Of a DNA stretch of 64,000 nt, positions 10,277-21,900 are shown in pieces. This DNA is from Terebella lapidaria (lineage: Eukaryota > Annelida > Polychaeta > Terebellida > Terebellidae): the NCBI GenBank assembly GCA_949152475.1, contig OX424566.1, positions 11,183,177-11,247,176 of the forward strand, in the 5' to 3' direction. The notes under the pieces were generated by a model. The model made no database searches. It was not told where the DNA came from and saw only the letters and a program-made list of their open reading frames with translations. Each line of letters begins with the position of its first letter. Within the stretch, counting starts at the first letter, position 1. The position numbers were made by a program, and so were the translations under genes.

Positions 10277-13232
10277 ACTAGACGTCAAGGCCTGAAGATG
10301 CCTTGGGGCATTTCGTGTGAGTTCTATTCCTAGCTAACATATACCTAAGAGACCGTGTCTAGAACCATGGTGACTCTGAAACTGTCCGTGGTCAAAGTTT
10401 AAGTGACATACCCCACCCTAAGGCATCTTTGCGTTTCGCTCTACGACGCACCGTTTCCGAGATACGGCAAACAGGAAGTGCTGAGTCGGTGAAAAAAAAT
10501 TCGACACCAGAAGTCGTCTCGACCCAAGATACCCTCTAGACTAGTTAGTCTAGTGCCAGGAGGCTGAAATTAAGCTCCGTTTCGCTGTACGACGCATCGT
10601 TTCCGACATACAACCAAACAGAAAGTGCTGAGTCGGTGAAAAAACAAATTTGACACCAGAAGACGTCTCAGCCCAAGATACTCCCTAGACTAGTTTGACT
10701 AGTGCCAGGAGGCCGAAATTGAGCTCCGTTTCGCTCTACGACGCACCGTTTCCGAGATACGGCCGAACAGGAAGTGCCGAGTCGGCAAAAAAAAATTCGA
10801 CACCAGGGGTCGTTTCGACCCAAGATACCCTCTAGACTAGTTAGTCTAGTGCCAGCAGGCCGAAATTGAGCTCCGTTTCGCTCTACGACGCACCGTTTCC
10901 GAGATACGGCCGAACAGGAAGTTCTGAGTCGGCGAAAAAAAATTGACACCAGGTGTCGTCTCGACCCAAAATACCCACTACACTAGTTTGTCTAGTGCCA
11001 GAAGGCCGGAATTGAGCTCCGTTTCGCTCTACGACGCACCGTTTCCGAGATACGGCCCAACAGGAAGTGCCGAGTCGGCGAAAATAAATTCGACACCAGG
11101 GGTCGTTTCGACCCAAGATACCCTCTAGACTAGTTAGTCTAGTGCCAGAAGGCCGAAATTGAGCACCGTTTCGCTCTACGACGCACCGTTTCCGAGATAC
11201 GGCCGAACAGGAAGTTCTGAGTCGGCGAAAAAAAAATTGACACCAGGTGTCGTCTCGACCCAAAATACCCACTAGACTAGTTTGTCTAGTGCCAGAAGGC
11301 CGGAATTGAGCTCCGTTTCGCTCTACGATGCACCGTTTCCGAGATACGGCCCAACAGGAAGTGCCGAGTCGGCGAAAATAAATTCGACACCAGGGGTCGT
11401 CACGACCCAAAATACCCCCTAGACTTGTTTGTCTAGTGCCAGAAGGCCGGAATTGAGCTCCGTTTCGCTCTACGACGCACCGTTTCCGAGATACGGCCAA
11501 ACAGGAAGTTCCGAGTCGGCGAAAAAAAAATTGACACCAGGTGTCGTCTCGACCCAAAATACCCACTAGACTAGTTTGTCTAGTGCCAGAAGGCCGGAAT
11601 TGAGCTCCGTTTCGCTCTACGACGCACCGTCTCCCGAGATACGGTTGAACAGGAAGTGCCGAGTCGGCGAAAATAAATTCGACACCAGGTGTCGTCTCGA
11701 CCCATAATACCCACTAGACTAGTTTGTCTAGTGCCAGAAGTCCGGAATTGAGCTCCGTTTCACTCTACAACGCACCGTTTCCGATATACGGTGGAAAAGG
11801 AATTGCCGAAAATAAATTCGACACCAGGGGTCGTCTCGACCCGAAATACCCCCTAGACTAGTTGTCTAGTGCCAGGAGGCCGAAATTGAGCTCCGTTTCG
11901 CTCTACGACGAACCGTTTCCGAGATACGGCCAAACAGGAAGTTCCGAGTCGGCGAAAAAAAAATTGACACCAGGTGTCGTCTCGACCCAAAATACCCACT
12001 AGACTAGTTTGTCTAGTGCCAGAAGGCCGGAATTGAGCTCCGTTTCGCTCTACGATGCACCGTCTCCGAGATACGGTCGAACAGGAAGTGCCGAGTCGGC
12101 GAAAAAAAAATTGACACCAGGTGTCGTCTCGACCCAAAATACCCACTAGACTAGTTTGTCTAGTGCCAGAAGGCCGGAATTGAGCTCCGTTTCGCTCTAC
12201 GATGCACCGTCTCCGAGATACGGTCGAACAGGAAGTGCCGAGTCGGCGAAAATAAATTCGACACCAGGGGTCATCTCGACCCATAATACCCACTAGACTA
12301 GTTTGTCTAGTGCCAGAAGTCCGAAATTGAGCTCCGTTTCGCTCTACGACGCACCGTTTCCGAGATACGGTCGAACAGGAAGTGCCGAGTCGGCGAAAAA
12401 ATACATTCGACACCAGGGGTCGTCTCGACCCAAAATACCCCCTAGAGTAGTTGTCTAGTGCCAGGAGGCCGAAATTGAGCTCCGTTTCGCACTACGACGC
12501 ACCGTTTCCGAGATACGGTCGAACAGGAAGTGCCGAGTCGGCGAAAAAATAAATTCGACACCAGGGGTCGTTTCGACCCAAAATACCCTCTAGACTAGTT
12601 GTCTAGTGCCAGGAGGCCGAAATTGAGCTCAGTTTCGCTCTACGACGCACCGTTTCCGAGATACGGCCGAACAGGAAGTGCCGACTCGGCAAAAATAAAT
12701 TCGACACCAGGGGTCGTCACGACCCAAGATACCCCCTAGACTTGTTTGTCTAGTGCCAGAAGGCCGAAATTGAGCTCCGTTTTGCTCTACGACGCACCGT
12801 TTCCGAGATATGCATGAAAGCCTCAAGGATGAATCAGCAAAAATTCTTCCGAGCTCTAGGTCAGAGGTCGTTCGACGGATTGATCCCAAAATCAATAGGG
12901 TTCTTCCCTGGTGGTATATGAACTCCCATGCATAGAATACTTGCCATTGCATGAATACTTTTTGAGTTATCGATCGGAAACCAAGTCTCAAAATAAACCT
13001 TGATTTCATCCTCACGGACCTCACGGACCCCGGAGCCGCCTCCAAAACAATAGGGGTCTTCCATGTAATATTTCTGACCAGTGGTGTAAATTTGGACAAG
13101 ATCCATTCAGGCGTTCCCGAGTTATTGATCGGAAACCAAAACGGCGGAAAGTAAAAAAAAAAGAAGAAAAAAAAAAAAAAAAAAAAAAAAACCAGACAAA
13201 GCCATAAGGGCATTTCGGGCCGAAATGCCCTA
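10277..13232 (+). mobile_element. R-family hairpin-ended element with large tandem array (R1)
   Basis: The left end is ACTAGACGT followed by CAAGGC-CTGAAGAT-GCCTTG, a hairpin, then GGGCATTTCG. The right end is AGGGCATTTCGG-G-CCGAAATGCCCT, a 12-bp stem built from the same motif (13207-13231). Between them lie a short 5' segment, a tandem array (10420-12800) and a 3' unique segment that matches R2 (CAATAGGGTTCTTCC, GGCGTTCCCGAGTTATTG). An A-rich tract at 13150-13190 precedes the hairpin. Tandem repeats between hairpin ends are typical of HINE/DINE-1/pearl-type non-autonomous elements. Confidence 0.8.
10420..12800. repeat. Tandem array, about 17 units of about 147 bp
   Basis: The word CGTTTCGCTCTACGACGC recurs with small changes about every 145-148 bases, starting near 10431, 10579, 10727, 10873, 11021, 11167, 11315, 11460, 11607, 11755, 11895, 12041, 12189, 12337, 12483, 12630 and 12777. 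Each unit also carries CCGAGTCGGCGAAAA, GACACCAGG(G/T)GTCGT and a small palindrome CTAGAC-TAGTTT-GTCTAG. The unit is close to 49 codons, which explains the long spurious open frames across it. Neighbouring units vary in a mosaic way. Confidence 0.92.
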
Positions 13233-13316
13233 ATAAGAGTTCGACTGGCTTGATATAGACGTATTTTGTCGGTTTATAATTTTCTGCACAATTGAATACC
13301 TATATGCCGGAAATGC

Positions 13317-14836
13317 TAATAATAATAATAATAATAATCTTTATTTTTATATAGCGCAGAAACAATGTCAGCCATTCTCGAAGCGCTGTACAAACATTAC
13401 ACAAGTACACATTATTACAAAGAGTACACAAGATTACAAAAGTATTGGACATTTAATGGTTAAAAGCTTGAATGAACAAATAGGTTTTCAGAGATGATTT
13501 AAAAGACGCTAGACTAGGACTAGTTTTAATGTCATGTGGGAGTTCATTCCAAAGACGGGGTCCAATGACACTGAACGCCCTGGCACCGTAGGCAGTGGTC
13601 CTGAAGCGCGGGACCTGGAGGTTGGTTTGGTTTGACCGGAGTGATATTCTGTGGCTGAGGCGGACGATGAACTCTACAAGGTACGACGGTGCCTCCCCGT
13701 GGAGACACTTGAACACTAGTGTCAGTACCTTGAATTCTGCTCGGTGCTTGAGTGGCAGCCAGTGCAGCTCGCGTAAAACTGGCGTGATGTGTTCGAAGAG
13801 CTTGGTGCGAGTGACTAGACGTGCCGCCGAGTTCTGGACCCACTGGAGTTTGTACAACAGCTTGGTAGGGAGAGCCACTAGAAGGCTGTTACAATAATCA
13901 AGTCTAGATGTGACAAGAGCGTTGACTACCAAACGTGTTGCTGCCTCGTCCAAGTGTCGCCTGATCTTGGCAATGCAGTAGAGCTGATATGACGCCGATC
14001 TGACGACTGCCTTGATCTGTTGGTCCATTGTGAGGGTGTGATCCAGCTGAACACCGAGGTTCCGGACAGAGGAGGAGGGGTCGATCGCACTCTCACCAAA
14101 GAGGACTCGAGGTGTGAGAATAGGTTGTGGTTTGAACCGGGTTGAGAAGTTGATCACTTCAGTTTTAGCGTCGTTAAGTTTGAGACGGTTGAGAGTCATC
14201 CAGAGTCTGATATCACGGATACAGGCTTGCACACGGCACAGCACAGCCGAGTAGCGCTCCGTTTCAACCGAGACGTAGATCTGGGAATCATCAGCGTAAA
14301 ACATATGGCACAGGTCATGAGATCTTATGATGTCGGCCAAGGGTGCCATATACATTGAGAACAACACCGGACCCAGCACGGATCCCTGAGGAACTCTGCA
14401 TGAGAGTTGCACTGGGGTCGACATTGCACCTCCTATGGACACGGCCTGAGTCCTTCCCGAGAGATATGATGTGAACCATTGCAGTGCATTACCTCTGATT
14501 CCGTAGCGAGATTTCAGACGTCTCAGGAGTATGGTGTGAGTATGTCTACCGTGTCGAATGCAGCCGTGATGTCCAGCATTATCAGAACAGTCACCCTACC
14601 CCCGTCGAGAGCGAGTAGGACGTCGTTGTAGACGCGAAGAAGGGCCGTTTCCGTGCTGTGGTGTCGGCGATATGCGCTCTGCCTTTCTTCGACAAGATTG
14701 CAGGCGCCAAGATGGGCAGTGAGTTGGCTGTTGACAATGCGCTCAAGCACCTTCGACACAAACTGAAGGTTTGAGACAGGCCGATAGTTCCGAAAGTTAT
14801 CGGCATCCAATCCCTGCTTCTTCGGGACAGGAGTGA
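13317..14836 (-). mobile_element. CR1-like LINE, 5'-truncated, reverse transcriptase and C-terminal part
   Basis: The minus strand encodes NFRNYRPVSNLQFVSKVLER near 14800, then LDITAAFDTVD, VPQGSVLGPVLF and the catalytic FYADDSQIYVSV. The C-terminal signature follows: LDYCNSLLVALP, ELHWLPLKHRAEFK, YGARAFSVIGPRLWNELP, FKSSLKTYLF. The stop is at 13453. The 3' tail (AGCGCTTCGAGAATGG, GCGCTATATAAAAATAAAG, then ATT repeats at 13317-13338) is typical of CR1 elements. The 5' end is cut near 14836, inside the RT domain. A 5-base insertion after VD near 14540 breaks the frame; the rest, 13453-14442, is one open frame of 329 codons. Recent but dead copy. Confidence 0.9.
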
Positions 14837-14839
14837 AAA

Positions 14840-15500
14840 AATACTAATAACCATCTAATAGGTGTGGTTTGCTGCCAATTAAGTTATCTTGTTTACATGA
14901 ATGTTTTCTGTTCTCTTTTATGTGGCGAATATGCTTTTGTGACGAACAATTCTCTTAATCCATTAGATATTGACTTATTGATAATTCCTTGACGTCGATC
15001 CAGGTCAATGTCCGAGAAAACGGCGGAGCCTATAGATAACACAACTTCCATAATACATGTAAATCTGATGAATGATGGGCCAGGCATACCCTGTACCCTG
15101 GGATAAAATTTCTGCCTTCTCTGAGTCCAGTTCATAATTAAGGCAAACTATTCATCAGCCTTAGCAAAGCAATCTCCCAGTGTAGCTCAGTCTGTTTCCT
15201 GTCTGTACTATTCCTTGCAATATTTTTTATTGGTGCCTATCTGCCTTTTGTCCCCAACGGACAGTGATAGAGTCAGGTGGAGCACTTTCCAATCAGTGAT
15301 TGTGCGGACATCCAGACACCAGAGACGCTTCAATCGAATGACTATGATGAGAGGAATCTCGAGCGACATCATGAGTTGTTGCCCCTCGCAAAGAAATTTA
15401 AAATGGGTTGAGAAGAGTTTGCATGTGACTATGGATGGTAAAAATGTCGTAGCTTGACCAAGAAACTGTGGTGTTATATACGTGCGTGGTATGTGACTGA
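14840..15500. other. Intergenic, no gene seen
   Basis: No exon can be supported. The part after about 15200 may be the decayed upstream region of the LINE fragment that begins near 15585, but no motif proves this. Confidence 0.4.
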
Positions 15501-15584
15501 ATGAGACACAGTACGGAGCTGTTACACGTTTATTAGCCAGAGTTCCTACTGTGTCCTATGACCGTGGCTGGTAGATTATATTTG

Positions 15585-16330
15585 TCTAGATTATAGACAA
15601 TTCCAGCACCTTCCCAAATGGACGTCCAAGGCACCTGTGCATTTACTAATACTCGTGGGCCTGTCACCCATTGAAGGATACATTGACAAGAAGGCCCTGA
15701 TGCTTTTCAGGAATATCAGCAGAAATATTGAGCACATACTCCAATCCCGCCAGCTGGCGATGAAAGACCATTACTCAGCAAGCTGGACCGTGGTCCTTAG
15801 TATGACCCTCCAGTAGTATGACCTCTTTCCTGCCTACGAGGTGATGAAAGATCGACCCACAACACAACAGTGGAAATCCCTGGTGAAGTGGACGGTGACC
15901 TCCCACTGGACACTGCATGAGTCTCGAGGAAGATGCCAGAAACGAGAACTATCTGAAGAATCTGAGAACCATTACATTGCACCATCAGAAAAGCCCACCC
16001 AATCTTGGTCTCTTGTTCTGACGACCCATTCGAATTTTCGATGTTCAACGGACATTGGTAAAAGCCGAACGCCTGGTTGGAAAGTACCCACTGCATTTTT
16101 TGGTAGAGCACTTCTCCGCGACCACCCCACCTGCCTCCTGTGCAGACGACTTCCTCAGACCCGGAAACGTTTCTTCCTTCAGTGTCCCAACCAGCAGGAA
16201 GCAATTGGGACAGAAGGCTCCGGAACATACAAATCTCAGACACCAGTAGGAACGACGAGGAGCAACCGATATCCTCTCCCCCCTGGAGCTCCAACACCTT
16301 CACAAACAACTATACTCTGGTTTTTCTAAC
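15585..16330 (+). mobile_element. Degraded LINE fragment, C-terminal domain
   Basis: Plus-strand fragments in shifting frames read LILVGLSPIEGYIDKKALML, NISRNIEHILQSRQLAMKD, WKSLVKWTVTSHW, LVGKYPLHFL and TCLLCRR...RFFLQCP. This order matches the region downstream of the RT domain in several animal LINEs: a PIEA-type motif, a WK..V..AV..YW motif, then a C-x2-C zinc-knuckle-like end. At least three frame changes are visible. It is not a host gene. The 170-codon minus-strand frame over the same DNA is a shadow. Confidence 0.6.
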
Positions 16331-16337
16331 TAGTTTA

Positions 16338-16840
16338 CACTGTTTTTCGCGGATATTTGTACAATGCTAAACGGTATCGTTCTATAACTTCACATGGGAG
16401 TTAAACGGCAACTCTTTCAGACTTCTATTGCGAAAGTTGAAAAACGTTGGCTATCTATCCCAATGTTAAACTTAGACTTGACATTTAATTTCTGGGTTCG
16501 CACACAATTTGGTGCGTTTGCTCGCTTTTGTAACGGAACAATCTTGAAAAATCAACATGTGTGTGTGTAGAATACACCTCCAATGTGTCTTCTGGTCCGA
16601 AGTTCCAATAATATTTCGAATCCTGATGAATGTAAACAGTACCAAATCTTTGAATATGCACAGATTCTCGTGATCCCGTCTTGGGCTGAATTTTAACATA
16701 GAGGTAGATTGCCAACTTCTTCAATTTTTGCGATGGATGTCTGAAATTTGGTAGAAGATGCCGTTTGACTCTCAGGTGAAGCATGCTGATTTATAGAACG
16801 ATAACATTCATCACCGCAAAAATATCGCCAAAAACCGGTG
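16338..16840. mobile_element. Palindromic MITE (503 bp), TA-flanked
   Basis: The left half is roughly the reverse complement of the right half around a centre near 16590. Ends: CACTGTTTTTCGCGGATATT on the left against CACCGGTTTTTGGCGATATT (reverse complement of the right). Both are followed outward by TA. Inner arms share GTTGGC...CCCAATGTTAAA with the palindrome at 24971-25560, so the two belong to one family. No coding capacity. Confidence 0.75.
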
Positions 16841-16950
16841 TACATAAATCAGAAAAATCAGAGTATACCCGCAGTCACAGAACACCTTGCAACCTCTACA
16901 AACTTCTGCTATGCTCTACATTGTGATAGTATTCTGGTTTTAGAAACTGT

Positions 16951-17105
16951 TGTTCTGAATAGCCAAGCAAATGCCAGCTAGTGTCCAGGCATGTCAGCTG
17001 ACTTTTATCTGTGAACATAGAGGTCAGACTGCCAGCTTTTGTTCTGAATAGCCAAGCAAATGCCAGCTAGTGTCCAGGCATGTCAGCTGACTTTTATCTG
17101 TGAAC
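16951..17105. repeat. Direct duplication, 66-bp unit at 89-bp offset
   Basis: TGTTCTGAATAGCCAAGCAA and the following bases to CTTTTATCTGTGAAC occur at 16951-17016 and again at 17040-17105, apparently identical. This suggests a recent local duplication. Confidence 0.9.
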
Positions 17106-17109
17106 CACT

Positions 17110-17880
17110 GCTTCAAATTTGAAGGACATTATGGCTGGATTTTAACTCGAATCAGAATACGTAGCTGCTGTGGCACTATGGTTTTCCTGAAAGAAGGAAC
17201 ATAGGCAAGTGAATTGACGGGAGTTAAAATGTGGTCGGTGTTCAGATAATCGGTAATATTGTTGCTTTGCCTTTGGAAAATGACAAATTCCGAATATTTC
17301 AGTTCCAAAATGTACACAAATTACAATAACAGGTAATGACACAGATAACAACCATGTCCAAATATTGTTTTAAAAAATAAAACCGTGGTATGTACATAAA
17401 TATCAAAGAGTTGTTCGGTTAACTGTGTCTGCTTGGGCGATAATTGGGTTATTTTGAAGACTAATTTTTTAGTAATTTGATGTTCAACGCTTTTGTTGTG
17501 GATCGTCCGCATCTAGGGCTGACAGTGAGCAGGTAAATCAGGTGATGTTTCAGTGTGATTCTGGTGTCAAACAAACATACTCATTTTGTTTGATAACTTG
17601 AGTAGATCTAGACAAGAGCTAACTCTGGCAAGCGTATTCCATTCTCCCAAAGGCAGGGAATACGCTATGGCGTTTTCGCCGTCCGATTACAGGGAGAATT
17701 TTGGCCCGGTACGCAGGCTGCGCACTTCGCCATTATTCACAAATAAACGATATTTATTCCGGATATAGCTCTGTAATTCACAAGAGGGAATGGTTTGCAA
17801 TCATTTTCTGGAGCAAAAACGAAAATACTGTGTACTTATCGTAAATAACAAGCAAAATATCCCGAGCTGTCAAACCTGCC
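17110..17880. other. Upstream region of ZF-B, no gene seen
   Basis: No coding exon is supported. The words ATTTTAACTCGAATCAG and GGGAGTTAAAATG are loosely inverted around 17185, which may mark another decayed palindromic repeat. Confidence 0.35.
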
Positions 17881-17897
17881 AACTTCGTGTTGATATT

Positions 17898-17945
17898 GCC
17901 GCCATTTTGCCATGGCACTCACGCGAGATTCGCAGAGAATCATTG
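17898..17945 (+). promoter_or_regulatory. Candidate ZF-B first exon with YY1-type motif
   Basis: GCCGCCATTTTGCC matches the YY1 consensus (reverse of AANATGGCGGC), which often lies at animal transcription starts. About 35 bases on, CAGAGAATCATTG is followed by a good donor, GTAAGA, at 17946. A matching acceptor (CCCCATATCAG) ends at 18947, ten bases before the ZF-B start codon. An ATG at 17912 would open a short upstream frame out of phase with ZF-B. Inference only; transcript data would decide. Confidence 0.4.
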
Positions 17946-18956
17946 GTAAGAAGTGGGCGTGTCTGAAACTGTGTTGAAACTTGACACCTACGTGGCATTA
18001 TCACGACGATGTTTTCAAAGGAGTATGGATCAAATTATTATATTATTTGATGAAAGAAAGAAACATATGAATTGCTTTCATTGAATAATCCGATAGAAAC
18101 AAAAAATCAATTCTCTCATTCTCCCAAGTTGACGATATGGTCTACTGCGCATGCGCACTGCAGCATCCGCTATCTTGAAAGGTTGGAAAATAAACAAAAT
18201 GAACGCGCTAAATTGCACTGCTTTGTTTTCACATTTACACAATCTGAATCGATGACATGTCACTCTTTTGATGTCATAAAGGTCAGTTAAAACCAATCTG
18301 CATCATATTTCACGCATGACAATTCTTTACACGCACTTGAATCGAAGTGTCAAAATCGTCTGATGTCAGTGATGAGTTCCGGCTTCAGAGAAAAAACCTA
18401 CATGGCTGAACCTACTGTTAAAACATCGATCGAAAATGCAGGTTCAGCCGTGGAGCAGGGTTAGACAAGAGCTCTTCTCCTTGTACTAGATTTGGAACTT
18501 CAAAGCTTGAAGCATATTTTTAAAATTTTGATAGGGGTATGAATCTTTAATCTTGATTGGAGTTCAGAGTATTAGTGCTAGAAAGAGTATCCGGGTAACT
18601 CATAACGGTTACGAACTCGCCATTAACCGTAGGTCTGGGACGATACGTTTTTTCACAATGCAATACGTACAATAAGATGATTAATGGGGCATAACCAGTC
18701 TGAAAACTATTCAATTTCTTCTGGTTTCTGCTGGAAATTTCTATTTGAATGTACTCCGTTATGAGTCATGCTTTGAATACCAAGTACTCAAGTTAATAAA
18801 TCATGCCTCGTGACTTGTGAGGCCCCTAATTCTTGTTTGTCACTGTAATCACATGATAGTATCACATGACTTTTGGTCCCATGGGTCCATAAAAAAAAAA
18901 CCTATTACATCTGTTATTCACATTTTATCCTTCATTCCCCATATCAGAGACTGAAA

Positions 18957-21900
18957 ATGGCAGAAGTGCTGTCCGTGGAATCTGTGCCCTGGTCCCCAGT
19001 GGCAGAGACCCCAGTAACTAGGGTTTCCATGGGGATGGGTGGCCACGACAACAGTGTCATCGACCTACAACTGCCTTACTCCGTGGTGGATGTTCTCAGA
19101 GAGTTGCCCACTACCAGCAGCACCAACTTCGTTGGTAGAGATATCGCAGGTAAATCATGCCCTGTCAGATGACGCTTTGATTCATCAAATTGATGTACCT
19201 TACGAATAATAATTGCGAGTGCAAAGACTGCATTTTATTCACACTAATACATAGTGCGTAATACTAAATTTCGAATAATCTCTCCCAGTGTGAATTGCAA
19301 GTGCAAAGACTGACATTACATTTTATTCACACTACTAGTAATACATGGTGCATAATACTTATTAGGCCATATCGTGTATCGTGGTATTATATTTTTCAGA
19401 CAATGCAGTGTCACTGATTGGGTATCATATGGATTCAGAATACTTCCGACTCATCGTTCACGTAGCTGGTGAGTGCTAACTACTGTTTAAAACAAATGTT
19501 TTGGTCTATGTTGTGATTCAGTCAATTCTGGATGTTCTAATATGGATCCAGGGACATTTGACATTCTTGGCTATTTTACCCCAGTGGTCAATTCAGATAG
19601 AAAATTATTTACCCACAGCTAGCTTACCTAATACCTATGATATACATGTATATATCTGTGATCACTTCTGCGGCTTACGTTTCTTACATACACCATGTAG
19701 GCCTGTACACTTCACATAGATATATACTGTGTAGGCATACCTACCTAATCAATGTTTATTATTTGTGTTTCACAAGGCACGCAAGGCAAGGAGGATGTCA
19801 TACTATGCCATGTTCGGGAAGCAGAACCTTGCTTCTCGTCCACATCAGAATTAAAGGATGCAGCTGCAAAGTATGATCCAACATCTCCCTTTGATCAATC
19901 GAGTCACCTGGAAACAGACAGATTGGATGACTGTGGCCCATCGGCAAGCAAAGTAACATCCGACGACAGAAAAGTCATGAAACAACCGAAAATACATGTA
20001 TCTTCAGGAAAAATGCAAAAAACTTTGTGCAAGAAGACTGTGTCGCCACGTAAACGCAAGCTGGAAACAATGACGGGCAAACCAACGACTGTCAGAGCTT
20101 CCACAGTAACACAGGTGACTGATGGTGATAACGGAGGTGAAACTCTAAATAATGAGTCATTTGATGTTGAAAAAAGTTTACCAAAACCTGCCAAGCGAGG
20201 GAGGAAAGCACCACAGTTTCAGCACTGGTCAGAGGAGAACACATCTGTGTTGGTGTATCGCTGCCGTCAATGTTCCCTCGAGTCACAGTCCCGTTCCAAA
20301 TTCCGTCGACACGTCCGAGCAGTTCATAACTTGGGCATCGAGGAATACTTGACAGTGTACAACCTCGACCCGGCAGATTGGACCACAGAGCTGCGTGATG
20401 AGTTGCGGGATGAAAATAGAAGCGATGTCTCGAAAGTTACAAAGGATGGCGGTGGAGATGCTGTAGAACCTGAGGCTGGTGCCAGCTCAAGTGAAACACC
20501 AGATTCATCCAAAGTTGTGATGGAGTCTAATTGTCACACTTCCAAAAAAAAAATTTCAGAAAGGGGAACCCCAAGCATACGAAAAGAGGAAGCTCCAATG
20601 CTACATCGCTGTCAACTCTGCAAGTACACAAGTACAGCACGCTATCTGTTTGTGAGACATATCCGACGCAAGCATAAAATGGACATGAAAAGTTACATAG
20701 CAGAGGATCCAGATACAAGGAGCCAAGGCAAACTCAGCTGCGAGGGGTGTGACTACAGTACGTTTAGTTCCAGGGCACTGAAGAGACATCAAAAGACCAG
20801 CCACGTTGTTCCTTCAGAAGTGGAAACTGAAGGTGGGAGTCCCTCTTCCCAAGGAGAGTACTCCTGCAAAGTCTGTACATTCCAGGCAAAAAGCCTGACA
20901 AAACTCCGAGAGCATGTCAAGTGCAGGCATAAAAATCACCCTGACCAAGAGAAATTGATTGCGGATATTGACGACACTCGGCTGTCAAGCATAACTACAG
21001 GCAAAATATTTATTGACTGTCCGTTCTGTAATAAGAAGTATGCTGGGCGCCGTGTTTTGAGGCATATGGATCTTCTGCACAAAGATGAGGCTAATTTCAG
21101 TGAGTTTTATGAAGTCAGCAACAAATATTACATGCGAATGCAGAACATTTCCAGGAATACGCGTATCAAGAAGAAGTGTTTCCGAATTTGTCCATTTTGC
21201 GGTAAAGACATAAACAGTAGCTACTTCAAGCAACACACAGAGCGATTCTGCCGGAAGAACAGCAGCAAAACCTTCCAATGCCCGCTATGCGACTTCACAT
21301 GCTACGACCAGGAAGAATTCAAGAGACACCGCACAGATGTGCACGCGACCATGTTCATGTGCGAGACTTGTGCCAAATCGTTCAACTCGAGTAGTTCGCT
21401 GCAACACCATGTTAAGTTCAAGCATGGTGGCGCGACCAAGAAGCCACTTAAGTACCACGTCTGTCCCATCTGCCAGAGAAAGTTCGAGAGCAAGAGCTGT
21501 ATACAGCGCCATCTCCCTACACACCAGGGTATGTCCCGTCATCTGGATAATAGTGTCAAAGTGTACTTGAGTACTAGCAGAAACCCATAAGAGTCTCTCT
21601 TATGGGTTTCTGGTACTAGTAAGTTTCATAGATGGTGCAGGGATTAATTATAGTAAATCAAATCAAATCAAATGCCAGGAGTCATGGTGGCTTCTATCTG
21701 CCATGCATTCTTTCCCTGGTGGCTGACAGGGTCTATTGTATTGTTTACATGAAAAGATGAATACTTACTGTAAAGAATACCTAATGTTTGCGAGTGAAAA
21801 TTCATGAGAATAGAGTAACATTGTTTTCACATTTTAATAAATATTTGTTCGCAACTTTGCATGCAAAAAAAAAAAAATCCTTTACATGCAAAGAAAAGAA

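Noticed and set aside
10668-12413. Long minus-strand open frames (227 and 186 codons) with a repeated RRLGTSC...RNGAQFRP peptide
   Set aside because: They follow the 147-bp array, whose unit is close to a multiple of three. Frames break where the unit length slips, there is no start context and no known domain. Read as a by-product of the array.
10420-12800. CRISPR-like appearance of regular repeats
   Set aside because: The repeats are continuous 147-bp units without unique spacers, in an animal genome.
15797-16309. 170-codon minus-strand open frame
   Set aside because: It is antisense to recognisable LINE peptides on the plus strand and has no motif of its own.
18873-18956. An earlier in-frame ATG for ZF-B
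   Set aside because: It lies before a pyrimidine-rich tract and acceptor (CCCCATATCAG), so it is probably intronic. The ATG at 18957 has a better context and lines up with the starts of the paralogues.
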